From contig OX485804.1 of NCBI GenBank assembly GCA_950295325.1, positions 30,258,001 through 30,322,000 on the forward strand: a stretch of DNA of 64,000 nucleotides, read 5' to 3'. Below, piece by piece: positions 11,490 to 23,939 of the stretch. The notes beneath the pieces were generated by a model that saw only the letters and a list, made by a program, of their open reading frames with translations, did no database searches and had not been told where the DNA came from. The stretch is from Polytrichum commune (Eukaryota > Streptophyta > Polytrichopsida > Polytrichales > Polytrichaceae). Position 1 is the first letter of the stretch. Each line of letters starts with the position of its first letter. A program made the translations under genes and the position numbers.

Positions 11490-13985
11490 GTGAGGCCCAA
11501 GAGTGGTTCATGATGAGAGCTTTGTTAATGTGCACCATAACAGATTTCCCCGAGCTTGGTCTCATATCTGGTGCAATCACAAAAGGTTACCTTGCATGCA
11601 CTCACTGCGGGTTGCATACTACAACTCGACAAAGCGCGGAATTGAAGAAAATTGTGTACGATGTGCAACATAGACGGTGGTTGCCTCGTAATCATCATTT
11701 TAGGGAAGCTATTGCTGCTTTTGATTATTGTGTAGAGCATGGGGAGACCCCAAGGAAAATGAAGGCAACAAATATTCTAGTATGGGCAGCAATCCAGGAT
11801 ACATTTGTAACAAATGGTGGAAGACCGGCTCGTGCTGACCCCGCTCGCATATATGGCATTAAACGACGGTCGGTGTTGTTTGAACTCCCGTACGCAGAGG
11901 TATTACATGGCAAAGGCCCTATCATCATATCCAGAATTGACACCATGCATATGTTGTATGTTATAGTAATGCACTATGACATGCATAGAATACGTTATGT
12001 ACTTATTGGGAATGAGGAAGGGTATCTTACAACATTTGCTAATCCGCCACACTTTAGATGTAATGCATGTTGAAAGAAACGTCATTGGCAATGTATTGAT
12101 TACAATTCTTGGTGACAAAGACACATCGGCAGTGCGTGAAGATATGCGGGACTTGAGGGTAAGACCGTGGTTGTGGTTGCAAAACAAAGGTGACCTGCCT
12201 AATGGGAGCATGTTCAAGCCTCACGCACCTTATGTGTTTAGTGAGGAGGAGAAAACGAAGTTCATGGATTGCATATCCAACATAAAGGTACCCACATGTT
12301 ATTCTGCCGCCTAGGAAAAACATGTAGTGAAGAGGATACTGCAATCCCTCAAGTCCCACGACGTACACGTACTTTGTTAACAAATATTGCATGTAGTTGT
12401 TAGGCACTTACTACATCCAGCTGCTCGTTTGGGATTCATTCGTCTTTGTGTTGTGTTCCAAAAACTTTGTGTGAAAGTGGTTAATCTTGGGGAAAGACTA
12501 TGGTTGAAACAATATTCTGCGGAGATTCTTTGCATTTTAGAAGCTTGGTTCCCCCCCTCATTTTGGGATATGATGTCCCACTTAGTTATCCATATGGTAG
12601 ATGAGTTATTTGATTGTGGACATGTGTCTGCCCGATGGATGTACCCGATTGAATGTTATCTTGGAGTTTAAAAAAAATACGTGTGGAATAAATCTCTGCC
12701 AGAGGGTTGTATGGCGGAAGGGTATTTGGTGGATGAAGCTCTAGGGCTCTACACGGAGTATATGCATGATTTCGGCCACACTTGATGTAGGATATGGGAC
12801 GAGGAAGAGGAGCGGCGAATGACAAGGGTGGTGAGTGAAGGGAAGGGATTGAAGCGAAGATTGTCGCAGCAAGAGGTGACATCCATACATCTACATATGG
12901 TAACAAATTCAACTTCTACTGCTCCATTATACAAGTATGTGTATATATGCAATGCAATCCATTTTGGTAGTGAGTGCGTATTTTCACTACATTCGGGAAT
13001 AGCAGTAGGTACATGATCCGTTGGTTAGGCACCTCCTGAAGAACATGTTTTATATGGATGCAGGGTGTATGCAGACACAAAGGCTATTGTTGAGCAAGGA
13101 CGCGCCGCTTTCCGGGACAGTGTGCGTGGATTTTGGTTTGGCAGAGCTTAAATGCCGTATCCTCATGAATTGCAGCATTTATCACCATTTCCACAATGGC
13201 TGCAAGAGTGAGTGGGAGGAGATGTTCGTGCGGGCGTAGATGTGGATGAAATGTTGATGTTGCTAGCCTACCCTCCTACCACGGACGTCATTGTATATTA
13301 GTCATGCTTTGCATATGGTTGTCATTATAGAGCAACAACTAATGGTACAACAGGGGGGTTTGCTACATATGATAGTGGCATTGCAATGATATGTAAGTAG
13401 GGTTCCATGGCAAGTGTTGCAGAGCAAAATATCTAGGAAGGGGCTTTGTCGTATGTAGGGATACTACGGGAAATTTTGGAGGTTAGATATGGAAACTTGC
13501 CTTTGGTGGTTTTCAGGGGATCATGGGTCCCTCCTGATGTGAATGGTTGTGTGGCCATTAAAAAAGACAAATTTGGTTTCTGGATGGCTAATTTTTGGAG
13601 AAGGCAACATGCAACGACACCACCATATGTGTTCCCTCTGTATGTTCAACAAGTTTTCTTTCATGACGATGAGGAAGAGGTTGGCTGGAAGGTTGTGTTG
13701 CAATTTGACTGCCAAAGCATCTGAACCGTGTTGGGAGACGGAGAATTGGACTTGGGTGCCAACCCTAGTATTGATGCTCTAGATGCAATTCGCAATGTTG
13801 CAAGTGCAATAGCAAATGAAGCAAATGTAGCTATAATGGGTGATGTTGTCAATCCTGTTGGAATTGGAGTAATTGGTAGACTTCAACGGGCACAAAGAGA
13901 TGGTGTTGCATGGGAAGGGGATTGGTCATTAGGGGACAATGATTCAGCCACAAATCACAATTGTGATGCGGAGGAAGATCCTTGG
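11490..13985 (+). pseudogene. Decayed CACTA (En/Spm) transposase, tnp2 + DUF4218 + DUF4216 remnants
   Basis: Successive frames match the plant CACTA transposase in order, but with frameshifts and stops. From ~11490: RALLMCTITDFPELGLISG, then TKGYLACTHC and HRRWLPRNHHFR (tnp2 core). After a frameshift near 12050: LDVMHVERNVIGNVL and EEEKTKFMDCISNIKVP. From ~12390: IRLCVVFQKLC and LEAWFPPSFWDMMSHLVIHM, then ARWMYPIECY (DUF4218). After a stop at 12669: LPEGCMAEGYLVDEAL. From 13446: SYVGILREILEVRYGNLP, FRGSWVPPD and QQVFFHDDEEEVGWKVVLQ (DUF4216). The N-terminal part of tnp2 is missing; homology starts within about 5 bp of the right end of the family-A repeat (11485). No intact termini were found. 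Non-functional; several gaps and in-frame stops are visible. Confidence 0.88.
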
Positions 13986-13989
13986 TGGG

Positions 13990-16900
13990 CCGTACTAGAA
14001 AGAGAATAGTGTGAGGGGGGAGGTAGAATTAAGCACTCACAATTGGCTGATTTGTAGGTAGTTGGATTACCATGTCATGTAGGTAGTGCATTTGCATTTG
14101 TAGCATGTTGACATGCAAGTGCAAAGGGTTTAGGAAGTGCAGACGGTTAGATGGTCAGATGACGCCATTGTAGTCAAGCTTTCATATGCACATTAAAATA
14201 TACATCATATTATAATATAATATTTTACATGTACACGAAATTTGGTTGTGTACAATTGTATTTTGTATGATATCCAATACGATGGGAGTACATGTATTGT
14301 TCTTGCAAGTAATGAGTGGATGTTACAATGGAATTAATGGTTTTGGTATGTGGATTTATAGAAAGCATTCACAACATATTTGCATTAGTTGTGTAGCATG
14401 ATGTTTGTGTTGTCAGTCTTGAGTCATTGTCATGGAATTGAAAGACAATGTGTCTTGGTAACTAGAATTTGCATATGCAACGGATTTCATTATCTACATG
14501 ACTCATGGAATTGGAAATTACTCCACTCTAACCAGTGTCATTCGTATGCTAAATTGTTGTAAACCTTGCATGTTCAGCAATGACGTAGGACATGGTAGTG
14601 ACACTTGCAAGCGACGTAGGTCACAGGTATAACAATCGACTTGTTGATGAATTATGGTTGAATGGTGGAAACACAACTCATTCATCCCATTTGAAACTCT
14701 ATTTGTGCTAAGTGGTTGACTTCCACCCGTTCAAGCCAAGGAGTTGTGTTTCTAGAAATCCTTAGAGCAACATCACAAGTATCCATCTAGAAGTTCATCA
14801 TGGGAGTAAAGGCTTAAGTAGGGAACACCATTGGTAGAAGGTGACCGATTTTGGGAGAATCTCTATTCAATCGTCAAAATGAAATGTTGATGCCATCAAC
14901 AAACTTTGGTACAACTTTTTTTCTCATGAACAAAAATCGTGAATTGATTTTTCACTCATACCATTACTCAGATGATGAGTTGTGTTTATGTTCCCAACGT
15001 TAGATTCAAGAATAAAGACTTTGGATGTTGGAATCCCATTGTTTTAGATTGAAACTGAAGTCAGAACAGCTGAACACAACTCATGAACTGAGTAATGTTA
15101 TGCTCCCTCATACCTTGTAATAAGATTATTACAAAGTAGAAAGCTGAAGGTCCAACTATGAACCTCTTGATGTGACATCAACCATAAAGTCACTCACCTT
15201 CACTTCAGGTTTTCCTTTAACAAAATAGAGTATTTGCAAACCCCACATTTTCACAAGCCAGGTTCCAGAGACTGCAAGTCAGCAAATCTTCTCATTCGAC
15301 AAATCCTCAACATACGCGCGACGAATGCATGTTTGAGGATGAAAGGGAGGTCTAGGGTGTCACCAAACCTCTCAAAATCGTATATCAACATTGATTTCAC
15401 ATTGTGTCAATCACATCAAACTGCAACACTACTGTACCAATGCATCAATTTTGAATCTTTTGTGTCTATACATCATCGGAATTGCACAACCTGAAAGAAT
15501 GAGTAAACGGTTAGCATCAATGTTGAAGGAATCATTAACGAAATGCTGGGTTAGGCCGAAGGGTGCCTATCAACACTGACTCATCAACATCAAATGCTGG
15601 TCACTGGCAGAGTGGCCGGGGAGATTTTTGGGCATAATCGGTCAAAATCCTAGTGTTTCCAAGTCCAGCCAGTTTCCATGTTGTGATCTTTCAGTAATTG
15701 TTCTTAACTAGAGGTATATTCTATAGATTCTTCTAAAATGACCAGTAACTTTTCTGAAGTCTTGAACTTCAACCAGTTATTTCTCAAACTCAACTGGTCC
15801 ATCTGTATATTCGCAGTCGGTTCTCCGCATTCATTGCACTTGCATTTTGAGATGTTAGATTCACAAACATTGTTGTTGCCTACACCGTCCTCTCTCACTC
15901 ACGGCAGTCACTACACCCATTCATTGCAATTTGTGAGAAAACTATTTTTCTCTTGGGATTGCTGCCCACCTGCTGCTGACTTTTTGAGTTTCTTACAAGC
16001 AGTCACAGCAATCATGACCCGTGCTCACAATCATTGGTGCTAACTTGATTCATGGCTCAATGGCTTTTGCTGAGTTTTATTCGAGGGCTTTTCTTTCCGA
16101 CAAGGAGGAGGCAACACTTTCAGTCAATGTATCACTGTTTCCTTTTTTTTCGTGCATGGAGTCTCAAACATAAGTCACATTGGAGTTGACTTACTCTGTG
16201 TGTGACTGATTGCCTTGTTGGTTTAGAGCATTCAAGCAATATATATATATATGTCCGTCTCCTCTCAGTCCTGCTTTTTTGTACAGTGGCACCTGTAGCA
16301 GTAGGTCGTGGTCACTCTTCTTAATCGGACACCTATATGTGAGTGGTACATGACAAGGCTTCTTGTTATGAATGTGAATCAAATTGATACTTGTTACGAT
16401 GAGATTGGACTATGTGCCCAAATTATAGACACTATTCTAAGTTCAACAATTAATACAATCGGGAGCGCATGATGTCGATGAGATAAACATGCAAATTTAC
16501 CATAATGGTAGATTTTTGGATTTGCAGTGACATAGGACAATTTCTCAGTGACGCATGGTAAGTTGCCATGGACTCGTATGCTTGTAGAGCAAATCTTCAC
16601 CTTGATTTCTTTTAGCTTTTGCATTTAAGTTTGATTCTGAGTCTTGAAACAGCATCTGCATGGTGGTCAATTGCCTAATCAGATGAGACAACTCCAATGC
16701 AATCCAACGGCCAACATCATGTGGATTTGAAATCATATGTGAAATCCCACGACAGGTCCACATACCATACATTGCTTTGATCAAGCTGGAGAGAGAATTC
16801 TCACTTCCCACATGAACGTTTGTTGTATATGAACGTGGCAGCTACAATGCAGATTGTGTGGGGAATTAACACGTGGCTGCCACAACAAGTTGATTGAGCA
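13990..16900. other. Gene-free stretch
   Basis: Apart from family-B copy 2, only short unrecognised frames (15234-15494, 15738-16043, 16545-16811). The sequence just after the CACTA transposase debris shows no clear terminal repeat for that element. Confidence 0.5.
15617..15850. repeat. Family-B repeat copy 2 (uninterrupted start)
   Basis: ccggggagatttttgggcat is followed by aatcggtcaaaatcctagtg and the same downstream text as the other two copies (agattcttctaaaatgacc, ttatttctcaaactcaactg). Serves as the empty-site reference for copy 1. Confidence 0.75.
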
Positions 16901-18237
16901 ACTGTTGAAATAGAGTGCTTCAATCAAGGCGAAGGAAAAAAGTTACACTAGAGCAGCTGCCTCCAATGATTTGGGTCCCCTCTTGTCAGGAGTAGGTAGA
17001 ACCCCTCCCCCATACGAAAAAGAAATCCACTTGATGACAAGAATATAGTGTTTCTTGGCCACATGGCTCGAGTGTAAACTTGCGATTGCACTAAGTGCAA
17101 ATGAGAAGTAGTCTTCGCAAAGGTTACTCTCTTGTATGTGTGCTTACAATCACCTGCCAAATCTCAAGCATCTAATGTGTTGGGAGTGACTAACCTAATT
17201 GGTAGTTACCTTCTATTCTCAAGCACGCATCTAAGTGTCGTGAAAACTAACCTATTTGGGTGTCATTTCCCTACTCGCTTTAAGGGACTAACTATCCACA
17301 TGTTGATTCAAGTATACATGCAAGTGGTGCTTCCTCCTCATGGTGAATCACATGGCTAATGAACCGATGATCGACAGCAGATTTGTTTTTCTCCAGTTTT
17401 CGTGCTCCCATTTCAGAAAAAACTAACCTCACATCAGAACCCTTTAACAACCTAACTTACCTGTTGAAATACATTGCCTCAATCAAGCTAACGAAAGAAA
17501 TCTGAACTTTCCCACTGTGGGGGCTAACATACAGCTGCCATTTTTAAATTGACGCATCTGTTGAAATAGGTTCCTTCAATCAACCTCAAGGAAGAAAGTT
17601 CCACAAAAGCTACCAACCCCAATGATTTTGGCAGGCATTTGGAATCACAAACAGTAACAACAATTGAACGAATGATGAAGGGCAAAATCCAGCATTATCT
17701 GAGTGGGCGGAAAGTACTCTAAACATGTGATCCACTCTATTCACTATCATCGACCCACTCTAAATTGTCTTGCAATCACTGGGTGGCAACTAAAAAGGGT
17801 GTCATATGACACTTGCTGAAAGACCAGTCTGATTAACATGACACGCCAATTCTAATCCCACACTAAAATCAGATTTTTGTTGTAGTGATCACATAAGACT
17901 ATTTTAATTTCCAAAAGTTTTGGACCCCCTGAGGTCTGCTGCAAGCCTGGTCCCATTACTGCCAAGCTCTTAATGGGAACAATGCACTTGGCGACAAGTG
18001 GAGCCAATTACAAAAAAAGGAAAGTTGGAGTATTCTGATCTAGTTTAGTGTTATTCCTTGGATCGCTTCACCACATTACAACAGCAGATTCTCTACAATT
18101 CGATAAGAAAGACTGGACCCCCCGCAAAACCCTAACCCTAGTCCCGTTGCTGCCAAGCTATTGATGCCAGGAGCAATTCACTCGAAGACATCAATTGAAG
18201 TCAATTACAACCACAGTTGCAATAGAAGGAAAGCTAT
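16901..18237. repeat. Diverged direct repeats downstream of TFB5
   Basis: A motif ctgttgaaatag...ttcaatcaa recurs at about 16902, 17462 and 17552. A second unit (ggaccccctgaggtctgctg ... gccaagctcttaatggg) at about 17925-18033 recurs at about 18113-18235 (ggaccccccgcaaaacccta ... gccaagctattgatg), ending at the TFB5 stop. Confidence 0.6.
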
Positions 18238-18550
18238 CTACACTGGCTTCTCATAAGTATTTTGGTCTCTGAATTCGTTAATTCTCTTGTTCAGCATATC
18301 GGCCACGTGAGGCTGCACGTAGATGTGTGTGTCATCCAGCATGTAGACGATGAATTTACTTGCGTTCGGCATCGAATCATTGATGCTCACTATGAACTGG
18401 GCCATCGGAATGTCACTGCAACAAGCCACAACCGCGACACACCCAATCAACTTTAAGAATTCCGATTACACGGGAGAAGCACTAGTAAACCCTAGGGAGA
18501 GATCAGTGCACTTACCAGGTGATAAGGATGCCTTTGATCGCGTTCACCAT
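18238..18550 (-). CDS. TFB5: TFIIH subunit 5 (TFB5/GTF2H5/TTDA), 2 exons
   Basis: Small subunit of general transcription factor TFIIH, which pairs with the p52/TFB2 subunit and supports nucleotide-excision repair and RNA polymerase II initiation in the nucleus. Read on the minus strand, exon 1 is 18550-18516 and exon 2 is 18415-18238. The joined frame gives 70 residues plus stop, close to the usual ~71. The protein starts MVNAIKGILITC, then DIPMAQFIVSINDS, a central THIYVQPHVADML strand/helix and a C-terminal EFRDQNTYEKPV. All of these are family hallmarks. The intron (18416-18515) has GT-AG ends and splits the Cys codon after two bases. The start is the only ATG that gives the conserved MVNAIKG N-terminus. 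The gene lies about 2.2 kb downstream of the SYP7 gene on the same strand. No break is seen. Family identity is recognised from memory of the sequence pattern. Confidence 0.94.
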
Positions 18551-20778
18551 TGTGACTCGCCCTCCCTCCTCGAAACAAATGATTCCGTTCTTTCAACTCT
18601 GAGAGCGCTCCAAGAACTTACGCAAGCAAGGATTCCTTCCCGGAACCCCGTGCCGATATTTCGAGGAGTCGCGGATCAGAGAATCGCGTCTTGATTCTTC
18701 CTTTACTTACGTTCCTGCGCAATTGTGGCACGAGAGCACTCTGCAAATTCCAGCCACAACATGCCTAAACCCAACACTGAGCCTATAATCGACACTATGT
18801 ACCATATTTGTACATTTTGGGCGGCAAATGTAAGGCTAGGGTACATAGGGTTGGTTTGGGGCATTCTTAGGGTGGGTTTACACTAGGGTCCAAGTCCCCA
18901 CTCCAAACGCGATAAAAATTGTTTTGGGACCCTGATTCTTGTTAAGTTCCAATGGTAAGTGAAGTTTCCAAGTAGTTCCCAAGTGAAAATGGATGTATTT
19001 TAGATGTACATAACATAGATGAAAGGAATTTTAGCATTAACTACCTCTTTCATATGACGAAACGGAAATTCTAAATGTCACATTCTCGAGTATCATAGTC
19101 GTATAAAAGAGGGAGTTTTGGACCAAAAAGTTTGGTCGTGCAAAAATGTGTCGTAATATCGAGGGTACTTGAACAAAGATTAAGAAAAAGAAAAAAAAAA
19201 GAATGTTTGAAGTGCTCGTAATTTCTTCTAGGTTCAATAGTCAACAAAGATGGGGAAACCTATATGGTTAATCAAAACAAATTTGGTGTGTCTACACTTT
19301 GATATTGAATAAGACATTCATACGTACGCAGAAGAATAGGAAAAAATGCTAATCATCTTGCATGATTCACGTGTTGAATATCATAGGAGAAGCTTGTGCA
19401 TAGCTAAAAGTGTCCATTTCATGCCCACATAACCTATGATCGACATTATGTACCAATGTCATCCATTTAGGGTCTTCAAATTTATGACAATAGTACATAG
19501 TGTTGGTTTTACGCATTCATACTTGAAAATGGTGCGTTTCTATCGAGGTGCAAGGACAAAAATGTTGATGTCACCTTGGAAACCCCATCTCTAAGCAGGT
19601 AGGTAGTGTACATTTAGGAATACCTGAATGTTTAGATTTCTGTTTTATGAAATATGTATCACAAGGTGGAAGTGGTGGAAAGTCGATCCATAATTGTTGA
19701 TCGTAAACAAGAAGTTGTGCCAAAGATTCTCGATGACATCAACATTCCATTTCTGCTTCTCAATGGAAATGTAATCGCTACTTTGGAAGCCCAGTTGAAA
19801 GTTCAAGCTCTCAAGTTGAGAGCTCAAATGTAAAGTGGGGTTAAGTGACCAAGAGTAAGATACTCATGGTACTGAAATACTTTGGCAATCACCAGGAGGA
19901 ATGTACACTAAATATGATATTTAGTGTCACCAATTGTAATTGTCTTGCTCAATACTAATCTTAAACCAACACCAAGTGTTTGTCCAACATTATTTGTTAA
20001 TCCTTGTAATTTTTTGGGGGGATTACAAGTTTAAAGTGTTGGAATTACTGTCACTTACCAAGTGATTTTCCATCCAAATTTCAATCATCCATGACAATAT
20101 TTGTTCACATAGTCATAAGTACAGTAGTATTATCTGAAAAGTTACCATTGTGACATAAAACACTATATGACACTAATTATCACAATTAGTGTACTTCTGC
20201 ACCTTGAAGGCACTGCATAAATTTTTCAATTGGCGACTCAGGAAAGTGATTATATTATTCAAGAGTAACAGAAGTCCTGGAAAAATATGGACGATTTATG
20301 TACATCTCAAATACAAATTCGAGTGAGTCAATGAATACTCATGTTGACATTTGAAAGCTGTGTTGGAAAAAATGCCATTCAGTTTGCATTTTGAAGTTAC
20401 GGGCCATGGCTGCCGTGAGTCACTAAAGTGACAACACATGTTGCCTCCTTTAACTCAGTGGTACATGACTGGCCACTCATTAGCAAATGAAAGTTGTGGT
20501 GATGACATCATCTAATTAGGTGTGTATGAACAGATTGCACAAAGTGCGAGAAGCTTGGCTCTTTTGCAAATCATTGCAAAAGATCTGTGTTGGGAAGACA
20601 TGGAAATCTTTGCTCAGAAGATTGTCTCCTCCAAGAGATCATTTTGGTCGTAGGACACTGCAATGTTATCAATCAATCAGGTATTAAAACCTTGCCCTTC
20701 AAAGACAATTCAGCCTACTGGATGAGATACATTATCATTTTCTCTGTTAATGGCATATGATGTTGAGAGAAGACAAAA
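18551..20778. other. Intergenic region between TFB5 and SYP7 genes
   Basis: Includes the TFB5 upstream region, two direct copies of a ~100-bp motif (tataatcgacactatgtacc at about 18783; tatgatcgacattatgtacc at about 19434), and a TAGTGT-family copy at 19904-20194 (acactaaatatgatatttag start). No further gene seen. Confidence 0.55.
19904..20194. repeat. TAGTGT-family element, forward copy
   Basis: tacactaaatatgatattta is followed by gtgtcaccaattgtaattgt and a body that recurs inverted at about 48395-48613. Ends near cacaattagtgtac. Confidence 0.65.
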
Positions 20779-23700
20779 TTACAGGGAACCAGATTTTGAC
20801 ATGGTCAGCTTCGGGTTGAGAGCGTACGAGTAAAGATAGCCTGCGATGCCAAGTATGACGGCAAGGAGGATGAGGTCGATACAGAAATTGCGGTTTGATC
20901 TCAGCTGGTTTCACCCATCAGAATGAAAAATATCAGGCATGAAAACCATCATATAAGAACATGAACAAGTTCCTGACTGGTATAGGACTGCTCCAGAAAC
21001 ACATAATTTCTTAAAGGAGAGGCTCACCTTTGTGACAGTTTCCTTGAGCCGGACGTTGGTGTTCTTTAGATCAGCAACAGCTTTGTCAATCTGAACCCAA
21101 CCACAGTGCAATCAGTCATTGAGGTCGTGTTGCATCCAACAATGAACATGACTTTCAACAACCAATCAGTGATTTTGTTGTTACATTCTAGGCTACCTCA
21201 AAAGTTACAATCCAGAAAGTATGGTGACACCAATGAACCCTTTCCCTGCAGTCGGAAGAAGACAAAGAGGGCTTTCATTCTGTCTAACCACATCGCTGAC
21301 AATGGGGATTCGAGGAACTTGTTCAAAGCATGAAGTGGCTGTGTGTATCTTGCTCATTTGTCTGATTGTTAGAAATATTACCTTTGTGTCCACTTCATCA
21401 ATCAATGGTGCTTGCCTATCCAATTCCTGTGCATGACCAACAATCCATAGTCAATTAGGTCACACATAGAAGTAACTTGTAGTACCAAAGATGTAAAAAG
21501 ATACATATGGATACTGCATGTGAGCTTAAAATCAGTGTGGGCACAATACAGAGATGACTACCTCATTAATGTCTCCAGCCATGTTCTTTAATGTAGAGAG
21601 TCCTTCAGCAATCACATCCAGTCCTTGTTCCTGCAGATGTCAATCAAATAAAATGTATATCAGTAATATGTACATCCACAAGCCACGCAACATTAAAATG
21701 TCTGCATTCTAGAGAAACGCACAACCTGCATCACCTTCATCCATATAAGTATGTGGTTCCATACAAGCTTATGTACCTGCTTGGCTTTCCTGGTCTCGAA
21801 TTCTTGTCTGAAGCCACTTGATTCCTCTGTTTGCTCATAATGTTCAGGTCGCATGTAGTCATCTGAAACATGCACAATCTCACATTAAAATCTCAACAAC
21901 ATCTTCACAGAGATAATTATCATGCAGTTGAATACGGTAAAGTGCCTTTCATTGATTCATTTTGCTGTAAAAAAACTAACCAGGATGCATAGAATCCACT
22001 TTGATCTCCATGGGCTTGCTGATGCCAGCCTTTCCACCCCACATGTTAGAGGACCGGTTGACTGTGATCCCCTCTGGAATATCCTCAATCCTTTCAGCAA
22101 GTGCCTCAACAAGCTCTGGTCTCGCTGCTTGTTCCTCCTTGGTAACACCTTTCACCTGTTTACATGATTACAAGTAAATTAAGAAAGATTCAGGATCTTC
22201 CAGACATCAAAATGCAACACAGCTCTTGCTAATAAAGATAGATATGAAGAAAAACAACATAGTACCAGAAAGAGAGAACTTAAATTGATATTCAATAAAG
22301 TACGTGCTGCTAAACATACTCTTTGTTGCCTATGTATCAGGCTCACATCAAGATCTACTAACAGGAACTGAGTAGTTGATTTTGTCAGCCGTTGACTTTT
22401 CTGGTCAACACAGGATATTAATGGACATGATTCCAGTCCAGCATTTGACTAGATTTGCATGATCAGCTTCATATTCATTTCTTTGAAGTAAACATCCATT
22501 GTAGGATTTCACTAAAAATAAGTCTCAAAATCCATCCTCCTATTTCAACACATTGCTGGCAATTATTTTAATGCAAATGACTAAGTGCCACATGAATTCG
22601 AAATTTTGAGAGATGTTTGATCTTTCTGGGTCCAATATTTGAAGGGCAATGATTGTTGGACTCATCTGATATCAATATTCAATAAGAACAGCATATAGAG
22701 GTATCTTAAACGTTAGCTTCTGAGGGTTTGCCTGCAAGACATGACAAACAAAGACGAACCTTCTTGACAGCAAGTTTTTGAAGCTTAGGGATTTCAAGTC
22801 GTAGGGCAGCCTTGCTGCGCCGCACTTCTGCATTCAGGGTGGCCACAGCTGCTCTGTTTGTCTCATTTTTTACAACTTCTGCTTTCTGTAAGTAAACACG
22901 GCAATCACATATACAGATGGGAATTAGTTAAGGAGTATCACAATTGTTTTGCCTTCTCAAAATGCAAAGCTTCCGAAACTCACACACATGGAGTTTTCAG
23001 ATATTCCATCAGATGTAAACTTCAACTTTTTGATAAACTTCGAGTGAGTGTGTGAGGATGAGCAGATCATGAGTACAAGATCATTGCAGAGAGTACAGGA
23101 GAGAAAAACTCCTCTTCCAATGACTTCATTACAGCATGATTTCATAATCATCTCCTTCACTACAGTTCGAAAATTAGGTTAATTGCAATCACTTCCGCAG
23201 GTTGTTTGGGCATGTCAAGGTCACTGCTGAAGCTAAGGTATGATGCAAGGGGTCTCCCATTGCCAAAACATTTAATTTCTGATAACCTTTTCAGTGTCAC
23301 AATTCTGGCACCCAAGTGATGCAACACAAAAAGCTTTCAAAAGACTGGCATATCTGAAGCTCAAGCAGGGTGCATTGCCGAGGTAGCCCTGCTACATATT
23401 CCCATCCAAAGATTCCCGGCAACACCCTAACAATGTGATGACCAACAACCATCTCCCAGCTAGAGTCTGGGTTAACATTAGATTTTATGTCAACTACTCT
23501 CCCTTCCATGCCACGTTATAGAAACACAGCCTTTCCATATAACATAAAAGTGCGAGTCAACTGCTCTATCTTCCACATTACATAATAGAAACACAGCATT
23601 TGCATATAACATTGGATTGCGAGTCAACTGCTCTCTCTTCTATGCCACATTATAGAAATACAGCCATTCCAGGACCATTCTCTCCCGAGCATTGAGGAAT

Positions 23701-23939
23701 ACCTAATTGCAATCCCCTGTCTTCAGTAAGGGGCAGAATGATCGAACAGATGATGGCACCACACATACATACACAAATACCTGAAGAGAGGCCTCGATGT
23801 CAGCCTCGACGAGTGTGTAAAGCTTCAGAAATTGGTCATGCCCCGATACAGAGTCAGCGGCCCGCTGCTTATCGAGGTCATACTTCTCATATTTCTTGCA
23901 CAACACATCCACCCGCGTGAGGATGTCGATCACACTCAT
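20779..23939 (-). CDS. SYP71: Qc-SNARE of the SYP7 (SYP71-like) family, 8 exons
   Basis: Plant-specific Qc-SNARE that works in membrane fusion at the ER, plasma membrane and cell plate. Minus-strand exons: 23939-23781, 22885-22760, 22155-21981, 21862-21777, 21630-21562, 21426-21382, 21090-21028 and 20904-20779. All introns are GT-AG, phases join cleanly, and the total is 849 nt (282 aa; Arabidopsis SYP71 is about 266). The N-terminus MSVIDILTRVDVLCKKYEKY is the SYP7 signature. A helical N-terminal region follows (to ~residue 150), with the SNARE motif at about 183-243. The zero-layer glutamine is probably Q210 in ELDRQAPLIDEVD. A tail anchor, roughly residues 251-272, contains CIDLILLAVILGIAGYLY. 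The protein then continues about 15 residues past the anchor (NPKLTMSKSGSL), longer than the Arabidopsis end I recall. The first intron is 895 bp and carries a 66-68-bp tandem repeat. The paralogue (SYP71, 72 or 73) cannot be assigned. Confidence 0.95.
23490..23670. repeat. Tandem repeat, 66-68-bp unit, 3 copies, in SYP7 intron 1
   Basis: tcaactactctcccttccat at 23490, tcaactgctctatcttccac at 23556 and tcaactgctctctcttctat at 23624. Each is followed by a tatagaaacacagcc-like stretch. Confidence 0.85.

Noticed and set aside
15234-16811. Several 60-100-aa ORFs
   Set aside because: No motif, no consistent frame and no splice-linked neighbours; consistent with chance in AT-rich DNA.
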